A stretch of DNA of 64,000 nt from Saprospiraceae bacterium (GCA_016722285.1 JADKGI010000006.1:186001-250000); one strand, 5' to 3'; shown: positions 37,673 to 47,855, counted from the stretch's first letter. Numbers and translations are program-made. The notes: generated by a model from the sequence alone, not told the origin.

Positions 37673-37741
37673 TTATGCCTCTTTTAAGATCTTATCCCCA
37701 AACATAATGAGGATCATCAAGGCGATGGTGAATATAATCAT
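37673..37741 (-). CDS. Possible 22-residue hydrophobic peptide
   Basis: The minus strand encodes MIIFTIALMILIMFGDKI followed by LKEA and a stop. It would be a single membrane helix with a charged tail, ending eight bases before the terminator hairpin. The position just ahead of a terminator is suggestive, but the frame is short, no clear promoter was found, and chance cannot be excluded. Confidence 0.25.
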   Translation of the reverse strand: MIIFTIALMILIMFGDKILKEA

Positions 37742-38052
37742 GGGTTAAAATTTGAAGTAAAAATAAACTAATCTTGAACACTTGTAAAGAGGTAGTGATC
37801 AATTAGGTCAAAATTAGTCTAATTTTAACAAATTAATGAAAATATATATATATAAATTTTATAAATTATTTTATTTTATATTTCATTCAATTATACAATA
37901 CTGTTTTTAGTAATATAATAGTCACAGGTCAGCATTATACTGATATTAATGGTCTTACATCAGATACCCTGACTTTCATGACCATTGCCTTACTTTACCT
38001 CTTACATATTATATTTATCTTTTCCAAGAGATAAACATAAACATGTCAGGTA

Positions 38053-39709
38053 TTACTTATTATGAATATCTTTTACTGCACGCCCTGATGGGTCATTCAT
38101 GTTTCTGAATGTTTCATCCCATTCCAAAGCCACCGGTGAACTACAAGCTACAGACGGAACAGAAGGAACACAAAGCGCAGCTGATTTGGACGGGAAATGC
38201 GATTGAAATATACTTCTGTAATAGTATTCTTCTTTGGATGAAGGCGTTTGATCAGGAAATTTGAATGCCGCATTTGCCAGCTGATCATCTGTGACCTTAT
38301 TCTGAACCAGCTCTTTAAGGGTGTCAATCCAACTGTACCCGACACCATCACTGAATTGCTCTTTTGTCTCCAGACTATACTTTCAGGGAGCATATCTTCA
38401 AATGCTTTCCTGAGTACCCATTTTTCAATCCTACCATTTCGCGGTAGTTTATCTTCCGGGTTGATCCTCATGGCAACATCCATGAATTCTTTGTCAAGAA
38501 ACGGAACCCTTCCTTCTACTCCCCATGCAGCTAAAGATTTATTAGCACGCAGATTATCATAAAGATGCAGTTTGTCTAACTTCCGGACAGTTTCTTCATG
38601 GAGGGCTTTAGCATGCGGAGCTTTATGAAAATAGAGATATCCACCGAATATTTCATCGCTTCCTTCGCCACTGAGTACCATTTTGATGCCCATAGATTTT
38701 ATAACTCTGGCCATAAGAAACATAGGAGTGGATGCCCTTATCGTCGTAATATCGTATGTCTCAAGATGATATATAACATCTCTTATAGCGTCCAGGCCTT
38801 CCTGAATGGTAAAGTTTATTTCATGATGGATTGAACCTATATGTTCTGCTACTTTGCGTGCTGCAATAAGGTCAGGAGCACCTGGTAAACCTACTGCAAA
38901 TGAATGTAGCTGAGGATACCAGGCTTCATTTTTATCCTCTGTCTCAACCCGACGAGAAGCGAATTTCTTAGCTACAGCTGAAATGATTGATGAATCCAAT
39001 CCACCGGACAATAAAACTCCGTAAGGAACATCACTCATTAATTGTCTGTGAACCGCATCTTCAAGCCCTTTCCTTAAAGCGGCAATTTCTGTTTTATTTT
39101 CTTTTACATTTTCAAATTCCATCCAATCCCTTGAATACCATTTTTTAGGTCCTTTGTCTTTTGAATAATAGTAATGTCCCGGAGGGAAAACCTCAATCTT
39201 GTTGCATACCCCTTCCAGAGCTTTTAACTCAGATGCCACATAATATTGGCCATATTCATCCCAACCATGATACAATGGAATGATGCCCATATGGTCACGA
39301 CTTATAAGAAAAATGTCATTTTCGATGTCGTATAGAGCAAAACCGAAAATTCCATTCAGGTCTTCAAGAAATGAAGCTCCCTTATCACGATATAAGGCCA
39401 GTATAACTTCACAGTCTGATTTGGTTAGAAAATTGTATTTCCCTTCATATTTTTTTCGGATATCACCGTGGTTATAGATCTCTCCGTTTACAGCCAAAAC
39501 TACTTTCTTATCGTCTGTATAAAGAGGCTGTCCGCCAGATTGAGGGTCCACTATTGCAAGTCGTTCATGAGCCAAAATAGAGTTCTCACCACAATATATC
39601 CCTGACCAATCCGGACCCCGATGTCTGACTTTTTGGCCATATTTATAGCTTGCGATCTCATGCTCTCATCAGACTTCTTTACATTAAAAATACCAACAAT
39701 TCCACACAT
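38053..39709 (-). CDS. asnB: Asparagine synthetase B (glutamine-hydrolysing), two frameshifts
   Basis: Makes asparagine from aspartate, glutamine and ATP. The gene starts at 39709 with MCGIVGIFNV, whose Cys2 is the glutaminase nucleophile. A missing A in the run complementary to 39630-39634 shifts the frame; adding it restores RHRGPDWSGIYCGENSILAH. The central frame holds HERLAIVDPQSGGQPL, NGEIYNH, the synthetase P-loop YGVLLSGGLDSSI and VLSGEGSDEIFGGYL. A second missing A complementary to 38362-38365 shifts the end; adding it restores WRQKEQFSDGVGYSWID and a normal C-terminus to 38053. Corrected length is about 552 residues, the family norm. Both faults are single-base homopolymer losses. 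Confidence 0.92.
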
Positions 39710-39826
39710 AAATTTTATAATTTATTCTAAAACTAATTATTTCTTAACATTGACAAATGCAATTTATATATTCCAAATACTTTACTGAGAATACGGGCTG
39801 GGAAAGGCCCTTAAAAAAATGCAGGA

Positions 39827-39834
39827 CAAAGGTA
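39827..39834 (-). promoter_or_regulatory. Putative -7 promoter box for asnB
   Basis: TACCTTTG on the minus strand, 118 bases before the asnB start. It implies a leader of about 110 bases containing a small hairpin (39795-39810). Confidence 0.4.
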
Positions 39835-40044
39835 AATTGAATAAATGTTATAATTGAATGAAATGTCAATATTATTTTAATAATATTGATAATATCTAAG
39901 ATTATATATAATTATTTGAATAAATTCTAACTAATATACTATAATGCTATATATTGTTTAATTAATAAATAGAGCATTTCTTAATACCTTTTAATGTAAA
40001 GGCACAATACATTGGAGTCATATGGATATACATGTTTTGTAATT

Positions 40045-40074
40045 TTTGCTTCACAAAAAAATATCGTAGGTTTG
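40045..40074 (+). promoter_or_regulatory. Strong Bacteroidota promoter, probably leaderless
   Basis: TTTG at 40045-40048, an 18-base gap, then TAGGTTTG at 40067-40074. The start codon is four bases later (40079), so the expected transcription start falls on or beside the ATG. Confidence 0.65.
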
Positions 40075-40078
40075 CTTT

Positions 40079-41302
40079 ATGAATCGTGAACTTGTGATAC
40101 TAGAAAAACTAGAAAAAGAATTAAGTCTTAAACAGCTACAGATTAAGTCACTACTTACTATTACTCAGGCAATTAATGACAATGTCTCAGCAGAAGGACT
40201 TTTTAATATGTATAAGTCATTTTTAAGCTGGGAAATGGGTATAGAAAAAATGGCACTTTTCGTAATTGAAGATCAGGGATGGGAATGTACGGCATCAATA
40301 AATTTTAACAAGGAAGGCATAGATGAAATGGTTCCATTGTTGCTCAACCATAAAAGGCTTTATACCATTAAAAATAGTGATAATGCCCGTTTTTTCGGCT
40401 TTGATATAATCATACCTGTCTTTCATAAAGAGCTACCGATTGCATACTCAATCATAGGTGGTATAAAGGAAAAAGATGATCTGTACAATAAAATTCAATT
40501 CATCACTACAATAACAAATATCATAGCTGTTGCTATTGAAAATAAAAGGTTGTTTAAAAAACAATTGGCCCAGGAGAGATATAGCCGTGAAATGGAGCTT
40601 GCTTCTCAGGTTCAGCAAATGTTGATTCCGGAGAAACTACCCGTTGAAGAAAAGTTTGCTTTATCCAAAATCTATAAACCACATTTTAATATAGGAGGTG
40701 ATTATCTTGATTTTATAAGATTTGACAAAGATAGGTTTGCTTTTTGCATCGCTGATATATCTGGTAAAGGTGTCTCGGCAGCTCTGCTTATGGCAAATTT
40801 TCAAGCTATGATCCAATCTTTGATATTTCAATACCGGGATTTAGAAACATTTGTCTTTGCTTTGAACCAGTCTGTCTATAGAATTACCAAAAGTGACAGA
40901 TATATTACGTTCTTTGTAGCTGAGATAGATGTCAAACAGAAAACGCTCAGATATGTTAATGCCGGTCATTATCCACCATTATTAAAAATGAATGGATCAG
41001 TAACAAAGCTGGATAAAGGATGTTCTTTTATAGGTGCATTTGAAAAGCTTAATGATATTAAAGAGGAAAAGATATCATTAATGGATAATGCCATGATTGT
41101 CAGCTTTACTGATGGCCTTCCGGATTTAAAGAATGAAAAGGATGAGTATTTTAATGATGCAATCCTGGAAAAATTTCTTGACCAAAATTATATGCTTGAT
41201 CCGGAATCATTTAATCAGAAACTTTTAGCCGAAATAAATCGTTTCAGAGGAGGTATAGAGATATCTGATGATATAGCTGTTTTGACATGTAAAATTTATT
41301 AA
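40079..41302 (+). CDS. GAF-like sensor with SpoIIE/RsbU-type PP2C phosphatase
   Basis: A predicted regulator that removes phosphate from Ser/Thr on a partner protein, typically an anti-sigma antagonist, in a partner-switching pathway. A 407-residue soluble protein. An N-terminal coiled coil (residues 1-30) leads to a GAF-like domain (about 35-165, ending NIIAVAIENKRL). A linker with MELASQVQQMLIPEKLP opens the SpoIIE phosphatase (about 190-407). Metal-ligand motifs are visible: IGGDYLDFIRFD, FCIADISGKGVSAALLM, VNAGHYPPLL, FTDGLPD and SDDIAVLTCKIY. No kinase or STAS gene is adjacent. The next gene starts 18 bases downstream, so they are probably one operon. Confidence 0.88.
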   Translation: MNRELVILEKLEKELSLKQLQIKSLLTITQAINDNVSAEGLFNMYKSFLSWEMGIEKMALFVIEDQGWECTASINFNKEGIDEMVPLLLNHKRLYTIKNSDNARFFGFDIIIPVFHKELPIAYSIIGGIKEKDDLYNKIQFITTITNIIAVAIENKRLFKKQLAQERYSREMELASQVQQMLIPEKLPVEEKFALSKIYKPHFNIGGDYLDFIRFDKDRFAFCIADISGKGVSAALLMANFQAMIQSLIFQYRDLETFVFALNQSVYRITKSDRYITFFVAEIDVKQKTLRYVNAGHYPPLLKMNGSVTKLDKGCSFIGAFEKLNDIKEEKISLMDNAMIVSFTDGLPDLKNEKDEYFNDAILEKFLDQNYMLDPESFNQKLLAEINRFRGGIEISDDIAVLTCKIY

Positions 41303-41320
41303 ATATGGATTTTATTGAAT

Positions 41321-42160
41321 ATGGTACCAAAAAATAAAGTAACTGCTGCTATGCTGGCTTTTTTTACCGGCTTCATGGGCGGGCACAAGCTGTATTTGGG
41401 TCATACAGGCGGTTTTATCGGTTTGATGATCCTGTTGATTGTTTCTATCAATGTAGGAATTCCTATTTCATTATTTGTGGGTGTAATGCAAGGCATTAGA
41501 CTACTAAATATGAGCGAACAGGATTTTGATAAAAGATACAACAGAGGCTATGTCCAGATAAAAAGAGGGCCTTTGGAGGCAAGACGCGATGCTCAAATGG
41601 AGAAATATGAGCAGATTCCGGTGAATAAGCAACGCAGATCAAGTGGTGGGTCCAATCCTGTAAATGTTTTGAGGGCAAACCCATATAAAAATAGTGGTAT
41701 AAAAAAATATAAAGACTTTGATCTTGAAGATGCTATTGTAGATTTTAGGAAGGGCTTGGAGATTGCACCAAATGATGTAGCGCTCCATTTTAATATTGCG
41801 TGTGCATATTCTCTTACAGAGAAAAAATCATTGGCTTATCATCATTTAAGCCGGGCAGTTTCTTTGGGTTTAAAGGATTTAGATCGGATTTTAAGTCATG
41901 ACGACCTTGCATTTGTACGAATACAACCCGAGTTTGAAAAATTCAAAAGTAGCGGATTTAGAGTAAACCCCTTTACATCTTTTCAGGATTCAGAGGCAAC
42001 TTCAAGCCAGCAAGAAGCTGAAAAAGTACTTTCAGAACAGTCTCCTGATATGGATGATAAATTATTGGCTCAACTTAATAAATTATCACAATTAAGAAAA
42101 AAAGGTATTTTGTCCGAGGATGAATTTATATTTGAGCGAAAAAAAATTATCAGAATATAA
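41321..42160 (+). CDS. TM2 - TPR-like - SHOCT domain protein
   Basis: A 279-residue protein with an unusual domain order. Residues 1-70 form a TM2 domain: a basic start (MVPKNKVTAAMLAFFTGFMG), GHKLYLGH, a second helix GLMILLIVSINVGIP and the trailing GVMQGIRLL. A basic linker follows. Residues about 120-200 are TPR-like (DLEDAIVDFRKGLEIAPND, VALHFNIACAYSLTEKKSLA). The C-terminus is a SHOCT motif (LNKLSQLRKKGILSEDEFI). The ATG at 41321 is preferred over TTG at 41315. It follows the phosphatase closely and is followed by the CBS gene. Function unknown; the architecture suggests a membrane-anchored assembly factor. Confidence 0.75.
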   Translation: MVPKNKVTAAMLAFFTGFMGGHKLYLGHTGGFIGLMILLIVSINVGIPISLFVGVMQGIRLLNMSEQDFDKRYNRGYVQIKRGPLEARRDAQMEKYEQIPVNKQRRSSGGSNPVNVLRANPYKNSGIKKYKDFDLEDAIVDFRKGLEIAPNDVALHFNIACAYSLTEKKSLAYHHLSRAVSLGLKDLDRILSHDDLAFVRIQPEFEKFKSSGFRVNPFTSFQDSEATSSQQEAEKVLSEQSPDMDDKLLAQLNKLSQLRKKGILSEDEFIFERKKIIRI

Positions 42161-42182
42161 TACAATATTAAATATAAAGGAT

Positions 42183-42842
42183 TTGATAGCGAATGAACTG
42201 ATATCCCAAACTCTATTTCCGGTACAGACTTCTGATACAGGAGAAGAAGTACTTCAGCAAATGCAGGTGTATCATGTCAGGCACCTTCCCATTGTAAATC
42301 ATGAACAATTGCTGGGAGTAATCTCCGAAGATGATATTCTGATTCATGAAATTAAGGAAGCTATCGGAACGTACAGATTGTCTTTCTTGCGTCCCTATGT
42401 TATCGAAAATGAGCATTTATTTGAGGTAATGACTAAGATGGGTAGATTCCAGTTGACGGTGATTCCGGTAATTGATAAGGAAGAAAATTATCTGGGAGTC
42501 ATCACAATGGAAGATTTACTTCAATATTTTGCTACTCACTTTTCATTTGCCGACCCCGGTAGTATAATAGTAATAGAATCAGCCCGTGGACATTATTCTT
42601 TAGCTGAAATAGCGCGCGTTGCTGAATCTGAAGACATTACAATTTTGAGTAGTTTTATTAATAGCATTCCAGACACAAACCGCATTTATATAACTTTAAA
42701 ACTAAATCGTCAGGATGTGGCCGGTTTTAAGGCAACTCTTGAGCGCTTCGGATATGAAGTATCAGCATCATTTTCTGAAATGGAATATCATGACGGACTC
42801 AAAGACAGATTTGATTCTTTGATGTCGTATCTCAACATCTGA
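42183..42842 (+). CDS. CBS-domain-pair protein
   Basis: A soluble protein with two CBS motifs, modules that usually sense adenine nucleotides. Seen: SQTLFPVQTSDTGEEVLQQM with HVRHLPIVNHEQLLGVISED, then LTVIPVIDKEENYLGVITME; the rest is an ACT-like region (HYSLAEIARVAES, YITLKLNRQDVAGFKATLE). An ATG at 42120 is in frame but overlaps the upstream gene and adds a polar stretch, so TTG at 42183 fits the family better. Its stop overlaps the start of the barrel gene (TGATG), showing translational coupling. Conserved Bacteroidota arrangements place such genes before Omp85 or cell-envelope genes. Confidence 0.75.
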   Translation: MIANELISQTLFPVQTSDTGEEVLQQMQVYHVRHLPIVNHEQLLGVISEDDILIHEIKEAIGTYRLSFLRPYVIENEHLFEVMTKMGRFQLTVIPVIDKEENYLGVITMEDLLQYFATHFSFADPGSIIVIESARGHYSLAEIARVAESEDITILSSFINSIPDTNRIYITLKLNRQDVAGFKATLERFGYEVSASFSEMEYHDGLKDRFDSLMSYLNI

Positions 42843-44266
42843 TGTTATGGTTTCTGAAAAATAGTTTAATCAGAAATTCTATTTGTGCAGGCTTTGCTTT
42901 AATAGCATTAATTGCTCATGTCAATGGTCAAAGAGATTTTGTAATCCTGGATAGTATTCTTATACATGGAAATAAAAAAACTCGCAGAAATGTAATACTC
43001 CATGAAATAGATTTTCATTCCGGAGACACGATTTCTTTACAAATGCTATCAGGTAAATTAATTTCCATTGAGAAAAGATTACAGAGTATTGGGATTTTTA
43101 CTGCTGCTAAGATCAATGTAAAGAACTGGAAAACTGATGTAAATATTTGCAACATCGACATAACTGTTCAGGAGAATTGGTATTTGTATCCATATATAAT
43201 CTTTGAACTTGCAGACAGAAACTTTAATGTTTGGAGAAAAGAGCAAAATTACAGTTTTGCTAGGGTAAACTATGGATTAGCACTAAATCACATCAATCTT
43301 ACAGGCAATAAGGACAAGCTAAAGATTAAAATTCAGCGGGGATTTACAAAAAAATATGAAGTCACGTACGATTTTCCTTATTTAAAAAACAAATGGGGTA
43401 TATTTTTCAATTATTTATATTCTGAAAACAGAGAGATTGCTTACAAAACGTTGAACAATAAGCTTGTTTTTTATAAAAAGCCTGATGATGGCAAACTTTT
43501 TTTCAGGCATAGAGCAGGAATTGGTGTAACCCACCGAACTAATGCCCAAACAAATCAAATTTTAAAGATTGAATATCTAACTGCAACGGTTGATTCTGTT
43601 ATTTCCGGAGATCTTAATCCTGATTATTTTGGAGCTGGTAGATTAGCACTGAATTATCCTTCGTTGGATTATTTGTTCAGATATAACAATACTATTTATC
43701 CACAGTATCCAACAGGAGGTTACGACATTGAGCTAAATTTCAGAAAGGAAGGGTTGGGTGTTTTGAATAAAACCAATAATACATGGATTTCTTTTAGTTT
43801 TGAAAAACATTCATCACTAAATAATCGCTTTGTGTTAAGTAATCGTATGAAATTGAAATACAATTTTCAAAACACTGTTTTACCTTATTTCCTAAATTAT
43901 AGCATAGGATATAACAATGACAATATCGCTGGTTATCAGTTATACGTTATAGATGGAAGGAACTTCATCATTTCAAATAATGCCATCAAATACAGATTAT
44001 TAGATAAAGATATCAATTTAGGGGATAACCTGCCAAGGCAACTCAAAATAATGAACTTTAAAATATATTCCAGATTTAATTTTGATTTAGGGTATGCGAG
44101 CGATCCGGCTTATGGTAAAAATAACTTTTTGACCAATAAATTAAATTATGGATATGGGCCATCCTTTGATATTATTATTTTCAATAATGTAGCTTTAAGT
44201 TGTCAATATGGAATTACAGGATTTGGGGACAAAGGGTTTTTCTTTGAAAGCGGCGTCAATTTTTAA
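42842..44266 (+). CDS. Omp85/BamA-like outer-membrane protein with one POTRA domain
   Basis: A 474-residue outer-membrane barrel. Signal sequence (ICAGFALIALIAHVNGQ), then a single POTRA-like domain (about residues 30-110: FVILDSILIHGNKKTRRNVI, then KRLQSIGIFTAAKINV, NIDITVQENWYLYP). The rest is a beta-barrel (NYGLALNHINLTGNKDKLK, YEVTYDFPYLKNKWGIFFNY, final GFFFESGVNF). BamA proper has five POTRA domains and about 800 residues, so this is a shortened paralogue in the Omp85 superfamily. It is coupled to the CBS gene by a one-base overlap. Cargo and role unknown. Confidence 0.75.
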   Translation: MLWFLKNSLIRNSICAGFALIALIAHVNGQRDFVILDSILIHGNKKTRRNVILHEIDFHSGDTISLQMLSGKLISIEKRLQSIGIFTAAKINVKNWKTDVNICNIDITVQENWYLYPYIIFELADRNFNVWRKEQNYSFARVNYGLALNHINLTGNKDKLKIKIQRGFTKKYEVTYDFPYLKNKWGIFFNYLYSENREIAYKTLNNKLVFYKKPDDGKLFFRHRAGIGVTHRTNAQTNQILKIEYLTATVDSVISGDLNPDYFGAGRLALNYPSLDYLFRYNNTIYPQYPTGGYDIELNFRKEGLGVLNKTNNTWISFSFEKHSSLNNRFVLSNRMKLKYNFQNTVLPYFLNYSIGYNNDNIAGYQLYVIDGRNFIISNNAIKYRLLDKDINLGDNLPRQLKIMNFKIYSRFNFDLGYASDPAYGKNNFLTNKLNYGYGPSFDIIIFNNVALSCQYGITGFGDKGFFFESGVNF

Positions 44267-44351
44267 AATTAACTTTTTATCTAAATATTTTATGAATGCT
44301 GAGGAGTGTTATATCTTTACTCATCAGCAAAATGTTTGTAAGTATTATATT

Positions 44352-46256
44352 ATGAAAGATTTATTATTGCGGATTTCTTTTTCTTTTACCTTCTTACTGA
44401 CTATGTATCTTCCTCTAACTGCTCAGACATCCTTCCCACAGGATTCAGCATGGATTGTGAATAATTATATCAAGCAGGAAATAATGATTCCCATGCGGGA
44501 TGGTGTTAAGTTATTTACATCCGTTTATATGCCAAAAGATAATAGTGAGTCACACCCAATTTTGATGAGCCGCACACCATATTCCTGCGCTCCATATGGG
44601 GAAACTTCTTTCAAATCATTTTGGGACAATCACTGGAAGAATTATATGCGTCGTAACTATATTATCATAATTCAGGATGTCAGAGGCAAATGGATGAGTG
44701 AAGGCGAATTTGTTGATATTCGTCCTTTCAGGGAAAATAAAAAGAATTCTGAAACAGATGACGCATCCGATACTTACGATACTATAGATTGGCTAATCAA
44801 TAATCTCCCCTATAATAACAAAAGAGTCGGTATTATGGGCACATCATATCCAGGATTTTATTCCACAATGGCGGCTTTATGCGGACACCCATCTCTTGTT
44901 GCGGTTAGTCCTCAGGCACCGGTGACTGATTGGTTTATGGGTGATGACTTCCACCACAATGGTGCATTTTTTATAATGGATGCCTTCTCATTCTACTCAT
45001 CTTTTGGAAAACCTAGACTGAAACCTGTAAAATCGGGACCTTCAGAGTTTGATTTTTCAACAAAAGATGCTTATAAATTTTATTTGCAGGCAGGCACCAC
45101 AAAAAAGTTGGGGCAACTGATCGGTGATAGTATCCGATTTTGGCACGAATTAATTAAGCATCCTGACTATGATGACTGGTGGAAAGCCCGAAATGTAAGA
45201 AACTTCGTAAATAATATCCCGGAGCATACTGCAACGCTTGTAGTAGGTGGCTTATTTGATGCTGAAGATTGTTTCGGAGCCTGGCACACATATGAAGCGA
45301 TTGAGAAAAAATCAAAAAATAACAACAGGCTTGTTATGGGACCCTGGAGTCATGGCCAATGGAGCCGCGGAGAAGGCAATATGCTTGGAAATGTAAAATT
45401 TGGTAGCAATACTTCCTGGTATTATCAGAATGAAATTGAAATACCATTTTTTATTCATCATCTTGAAAACAGGGCAAATATAGATGACCTTGCCGAAGCT
45501 ACAATTTTTTTTACAGGCGAAAATCAATGGCGACATTTGCCAGAATGGCCTTTGAAAAATGTAATCAATACGCCAATATACTTTTTGGATAAGGAGAAAT
45601 TGAGTTGGTCATCTCCAAAAGATAAAATGAGTTTTTCAGAATATACAAGCGATCCAAACAAACCGGTACCTTATACTGAAGATGTACACTTCAGAAGGAC
45701 GACTTCATATATGACAGATGATCAACGGTTTGCAAATCGCAGACCGGATGTATTAAGCTTTAGTTCTGATATATTGACATCTGATGTGACAATAGCGGGA
45801 ACAGTGGTTGCAGATCTGGTTACAAGTATTTCTACCACGGATGCAGATTTTGTTGTTAAAATTATAGACGTTTTTCCAAGTGATTTTAAATATTTCAGTG
45901 ATAAAATTAACGAGAGCAGAGACTTTGAAAAATCATACCCTATGGGTGATTATCAGATGCTGGTCAGAGGTGAAATAATGCGAGGGCGATATAGAAAAAG
46001 TTTTGAAAAGCCGGAACCATTTGAGCCGGGCAACTTTGAAAAGTAAAATTTGAACTACCAGACGTAGCTCATACCTTTAAAAGGACATCGTCTTATGATA
46101 CAGATTCAAAGTACCTGGTTTCCATTAAGTGATAGAAATCCACAAAAATTTGTGGATGTTTATAATGCCGATGAAAGCGATTATCAAAAAGCTAATATAA
46201 GAATTTGGCATGATTCTAACAATACATCAAAGATTATTTTACCAATAATAAAGTAA
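44352..46256 (+). CDS. CocE/NonD-family hydrolase (X-Pro dipeptidyl-peptidase type), two frameshifts near the end
   Basis: A secreted serine hydrolase of the CocE/X-Pro peptidase family that cleaves acyl or peptide bonds. The start is ATG 44352, giving a signal peptide (LLLRISFSFTFLLTMYLPLTAQ). The alpha/beta core has the nucleophile in GIMGTSYPGFYST, the Asp in GGLFDAEDCFGAW and the His in GPWSHGQWSRG. The jelly-roll C-terminal domain follows. The frame stops early at 46046, but LPDVAHTFK and then GHRLMIQIQSTWFPLSDRNP continue in the other two frames to 46256, ending IILPIIK. Joins are an A lost at 46039-46042 and a two-base loss or one-base gain at 46079-46082. Corrected length is about 635 residues. 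Confidence 0.88.
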
Positions 46257-46268
46257 ACAAAACACACA

Positions 46269-47792
46269 ATGGGAAAAGTAAATATAAAAGATTCTAAACA
46301 GCAAAATAAAAAGCAAACTGTGTCACAAGAAAAATTAGAAAAATCTTTGTTGGCAGAACGGATTACTAAAGTCTTTTATACTAGTGCTGAGTGTTTTCCA
46401 ATGGCAAAAGTCGGAGGATTAGCAGACGTGGTGGGTTCTCTACCGAAATATTTAAGAAAGATAGGTGTTGAAGCAAGCGTTGTTATACCTAAATATGATA
46501 TGCCATGGTATGAAGGAAAACATTACCGAATTGCTCATATGGGCCATTTTCATTTGAATCACGAATATTTATATTTTGAAGTTCGATACTATATAGGAGA
46601 TCAATTGGGATTTCCTTTTTACAGTATTCACATTCCTTCAAAATTTGACAGACCAGGAGTATATGCAGGAAAAGATGGAAATTTTTTTGGTGATGAAATT
46701 GAAAGGAATATAGCATTTCAACGGGCTTTCCTGACCTGGCTTAGAGATAGTCAGGTAGAAGTTGACATAGTTCATTGTCACGATCACCATACCGGCCTCA
46801 TTCCATTTATGATGAAATATGCATATGAGTTCAGATCATTGGCTCATATTCCAAGTGTGTTTACCATCCACAATGAGCGGTATCAAGGGGCTTTTGGGTG
46901 GAGTAAACAAGGACTTTTACCTGAATTTGATAATTGGAAGAGTGGTCTTTTGGAATGGAATAATGTGATAAACCCCCTTTCATCAGCTGTGAGGTGTGCA
47001 CATAAAGTAACCACTGTATCACCCAATTATATGAACGAGTTGATGTATGATTCCTATGGACTTGAGGATTTATTCAGATCTGAACACTGGAAATGCCAGG
47101 GCATATTGAATGGTATTGACAATGATGTCTGGGATCCTGCGACTGATCCTATGATAGAATATCATCTCCAAGGCGATATAGTACATTACAAGAAAGCAAA
47201 TAAAAATGTTCTTTGTGAAATGGCGGGCTTTGATCCGGAACTACCATTATTTGGATTTATTGGAAGATTGGTACTTGAAAAAGGGGCTGAATTTATTGCC
47301 GGTATTATCGATACCTGGCTTTCACAGCATCGAAATGCAAATTTTATAATATTAGGAACCGGCGATAAGAGCATTGAATCCACATTACAAACAGTTGCAT
47401 ACAGGTACCCTTCCAATGTCGCATGTATGCTTACGTACAATGAAGCCATGTCTCATAAAATTTACGCCGGTGCAGATTTTTTGCTGATGCCTTCCAGGGT
47501 TGAGCCATGTGGACTCAATCAGATGTTCGCTATGCGATATGGCACTTTGCCTATCGTAAGGACAACTGGCGGATTGAAAGATAGTGTCCGGGATATTTCT
47601 GAGGATGGCGGTGTAGGAATCAGATTTGATTACATGATATTTGATCAAATGATTTTCTCTGTTTGGAGAGCATACGAATTGTTCTATAATACAGAATTCA
47701 AAAATCAATGTGTTGTCAATGCCATGGTACTTGATTATTCCTGGGATGCGTCAGCTGAAAAGTATAAACTGATATATCTGTCCCTCAAATAA
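46269..47792 (+). CDS. glgA: Glycogen/starch synthase
   Basis: Transfers glucose from ADP- or UDP-glucose to growing alpha-1,4-glucan. A GT5-type, GT-B-fold protein of 507 residues. A charged 30-residue N-terminal extension precedes the sugar-nucleotide motif region (MAKVGGLADVVGSLPKYLR). Seen also: DIVHCHDHHTGLIP, FTIHNERYQGAF, VTTVSPNYMNEL, GILNGIDNDVWDPATDP, FGFIGRLVLEKG and the C-terminal catalytic stretch MPSRVEPCGLNQMFAMRYG followed by TTGGLKDSV. It is complete. It lies 12 bases after the corrected peptidase stop, but functional linkage is doubtful. Confidence 0.93.
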   Translation: MGKVNIKDSKQQNKKQTVSQEKLEKSLLAERITKVFYTSAECFPMAKVGGLADVVGSLPKYLRKIGVEASVVIPKYDMPWYEGKHYRIAHMGHFHLNHEYLYFEVRYYIGDQLGFPFYSIHIPSKFDRPGVYAGKDGNFFGDEIERNIAFQRAFLTWLRDSQVEVDIVHCHDHHTGLIPFMMKYAYEFRSLAHIPSVFTIHNERYQGAFGWSKQGLLPEFDNWKSGLLEWNNVINPLSSAVRCAHKVTTVSPNYMNELMYDSYGLEDLFRSEHWKCQGILNGIDNDVWDPATDPMIEYHLQGDIVHYKKANKNVLCEMAGFDPELPLFGFIGRLVLEKGAEFIAGIIDTWLSQHRNANFIILGTGDKSIESTLQTVAYRYPSNVACMLTYNEAMSHKIYAGADFLLMPSRVEPCGLNQMFAMRYGTLPIVRTTGGLKDSVRDISEDGGVGIRFDYMIFDQMIFSVWRAYELFYNTEFKNQCVVNAMVLDYSWDASAEKYKLIYLSLK

Positions 47793-47855
47793 GGATTAAA
47801 ATGATATGGATGGAAATATTTTGTACTTTTTAGCCTTTATTAAAAATGAAGTAAG

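Larger units (their letters stand above)
37519..38052. other. AT-rich intergenic region between convergent pyrB and asnB
   Basis: About 530 bases. It contains a strong terminator hairpin at 37629-37665 and one possible 22-residue hydrophobic minus-strand frame at 37673-37741. The stretch 37780-38000 is very AT-rich and shows nothing I can identify. Confidence 0.5.
39710..40078. other. AT-rich divergent promoter region
   Basis: About 370 bases between asnB (minus) and the phosphatase gene (plus). It holds an asnB promoter box at 39827-39834, a small GC hairpin (gggc...gccc, 39795-39810) in the asnB leader, and a strong plus-strand promoter at 40045-40074. The rest is AT-rich with no recognisable gene. 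Confidence 0.5.

Noticed and set aside
39795..39810. A riboswitch in the asnB leader
   Set aside because: Only a four-pair GC stem with an eight-base loop is visible; there is no terminator, no second helix and no known aptamer consensus.
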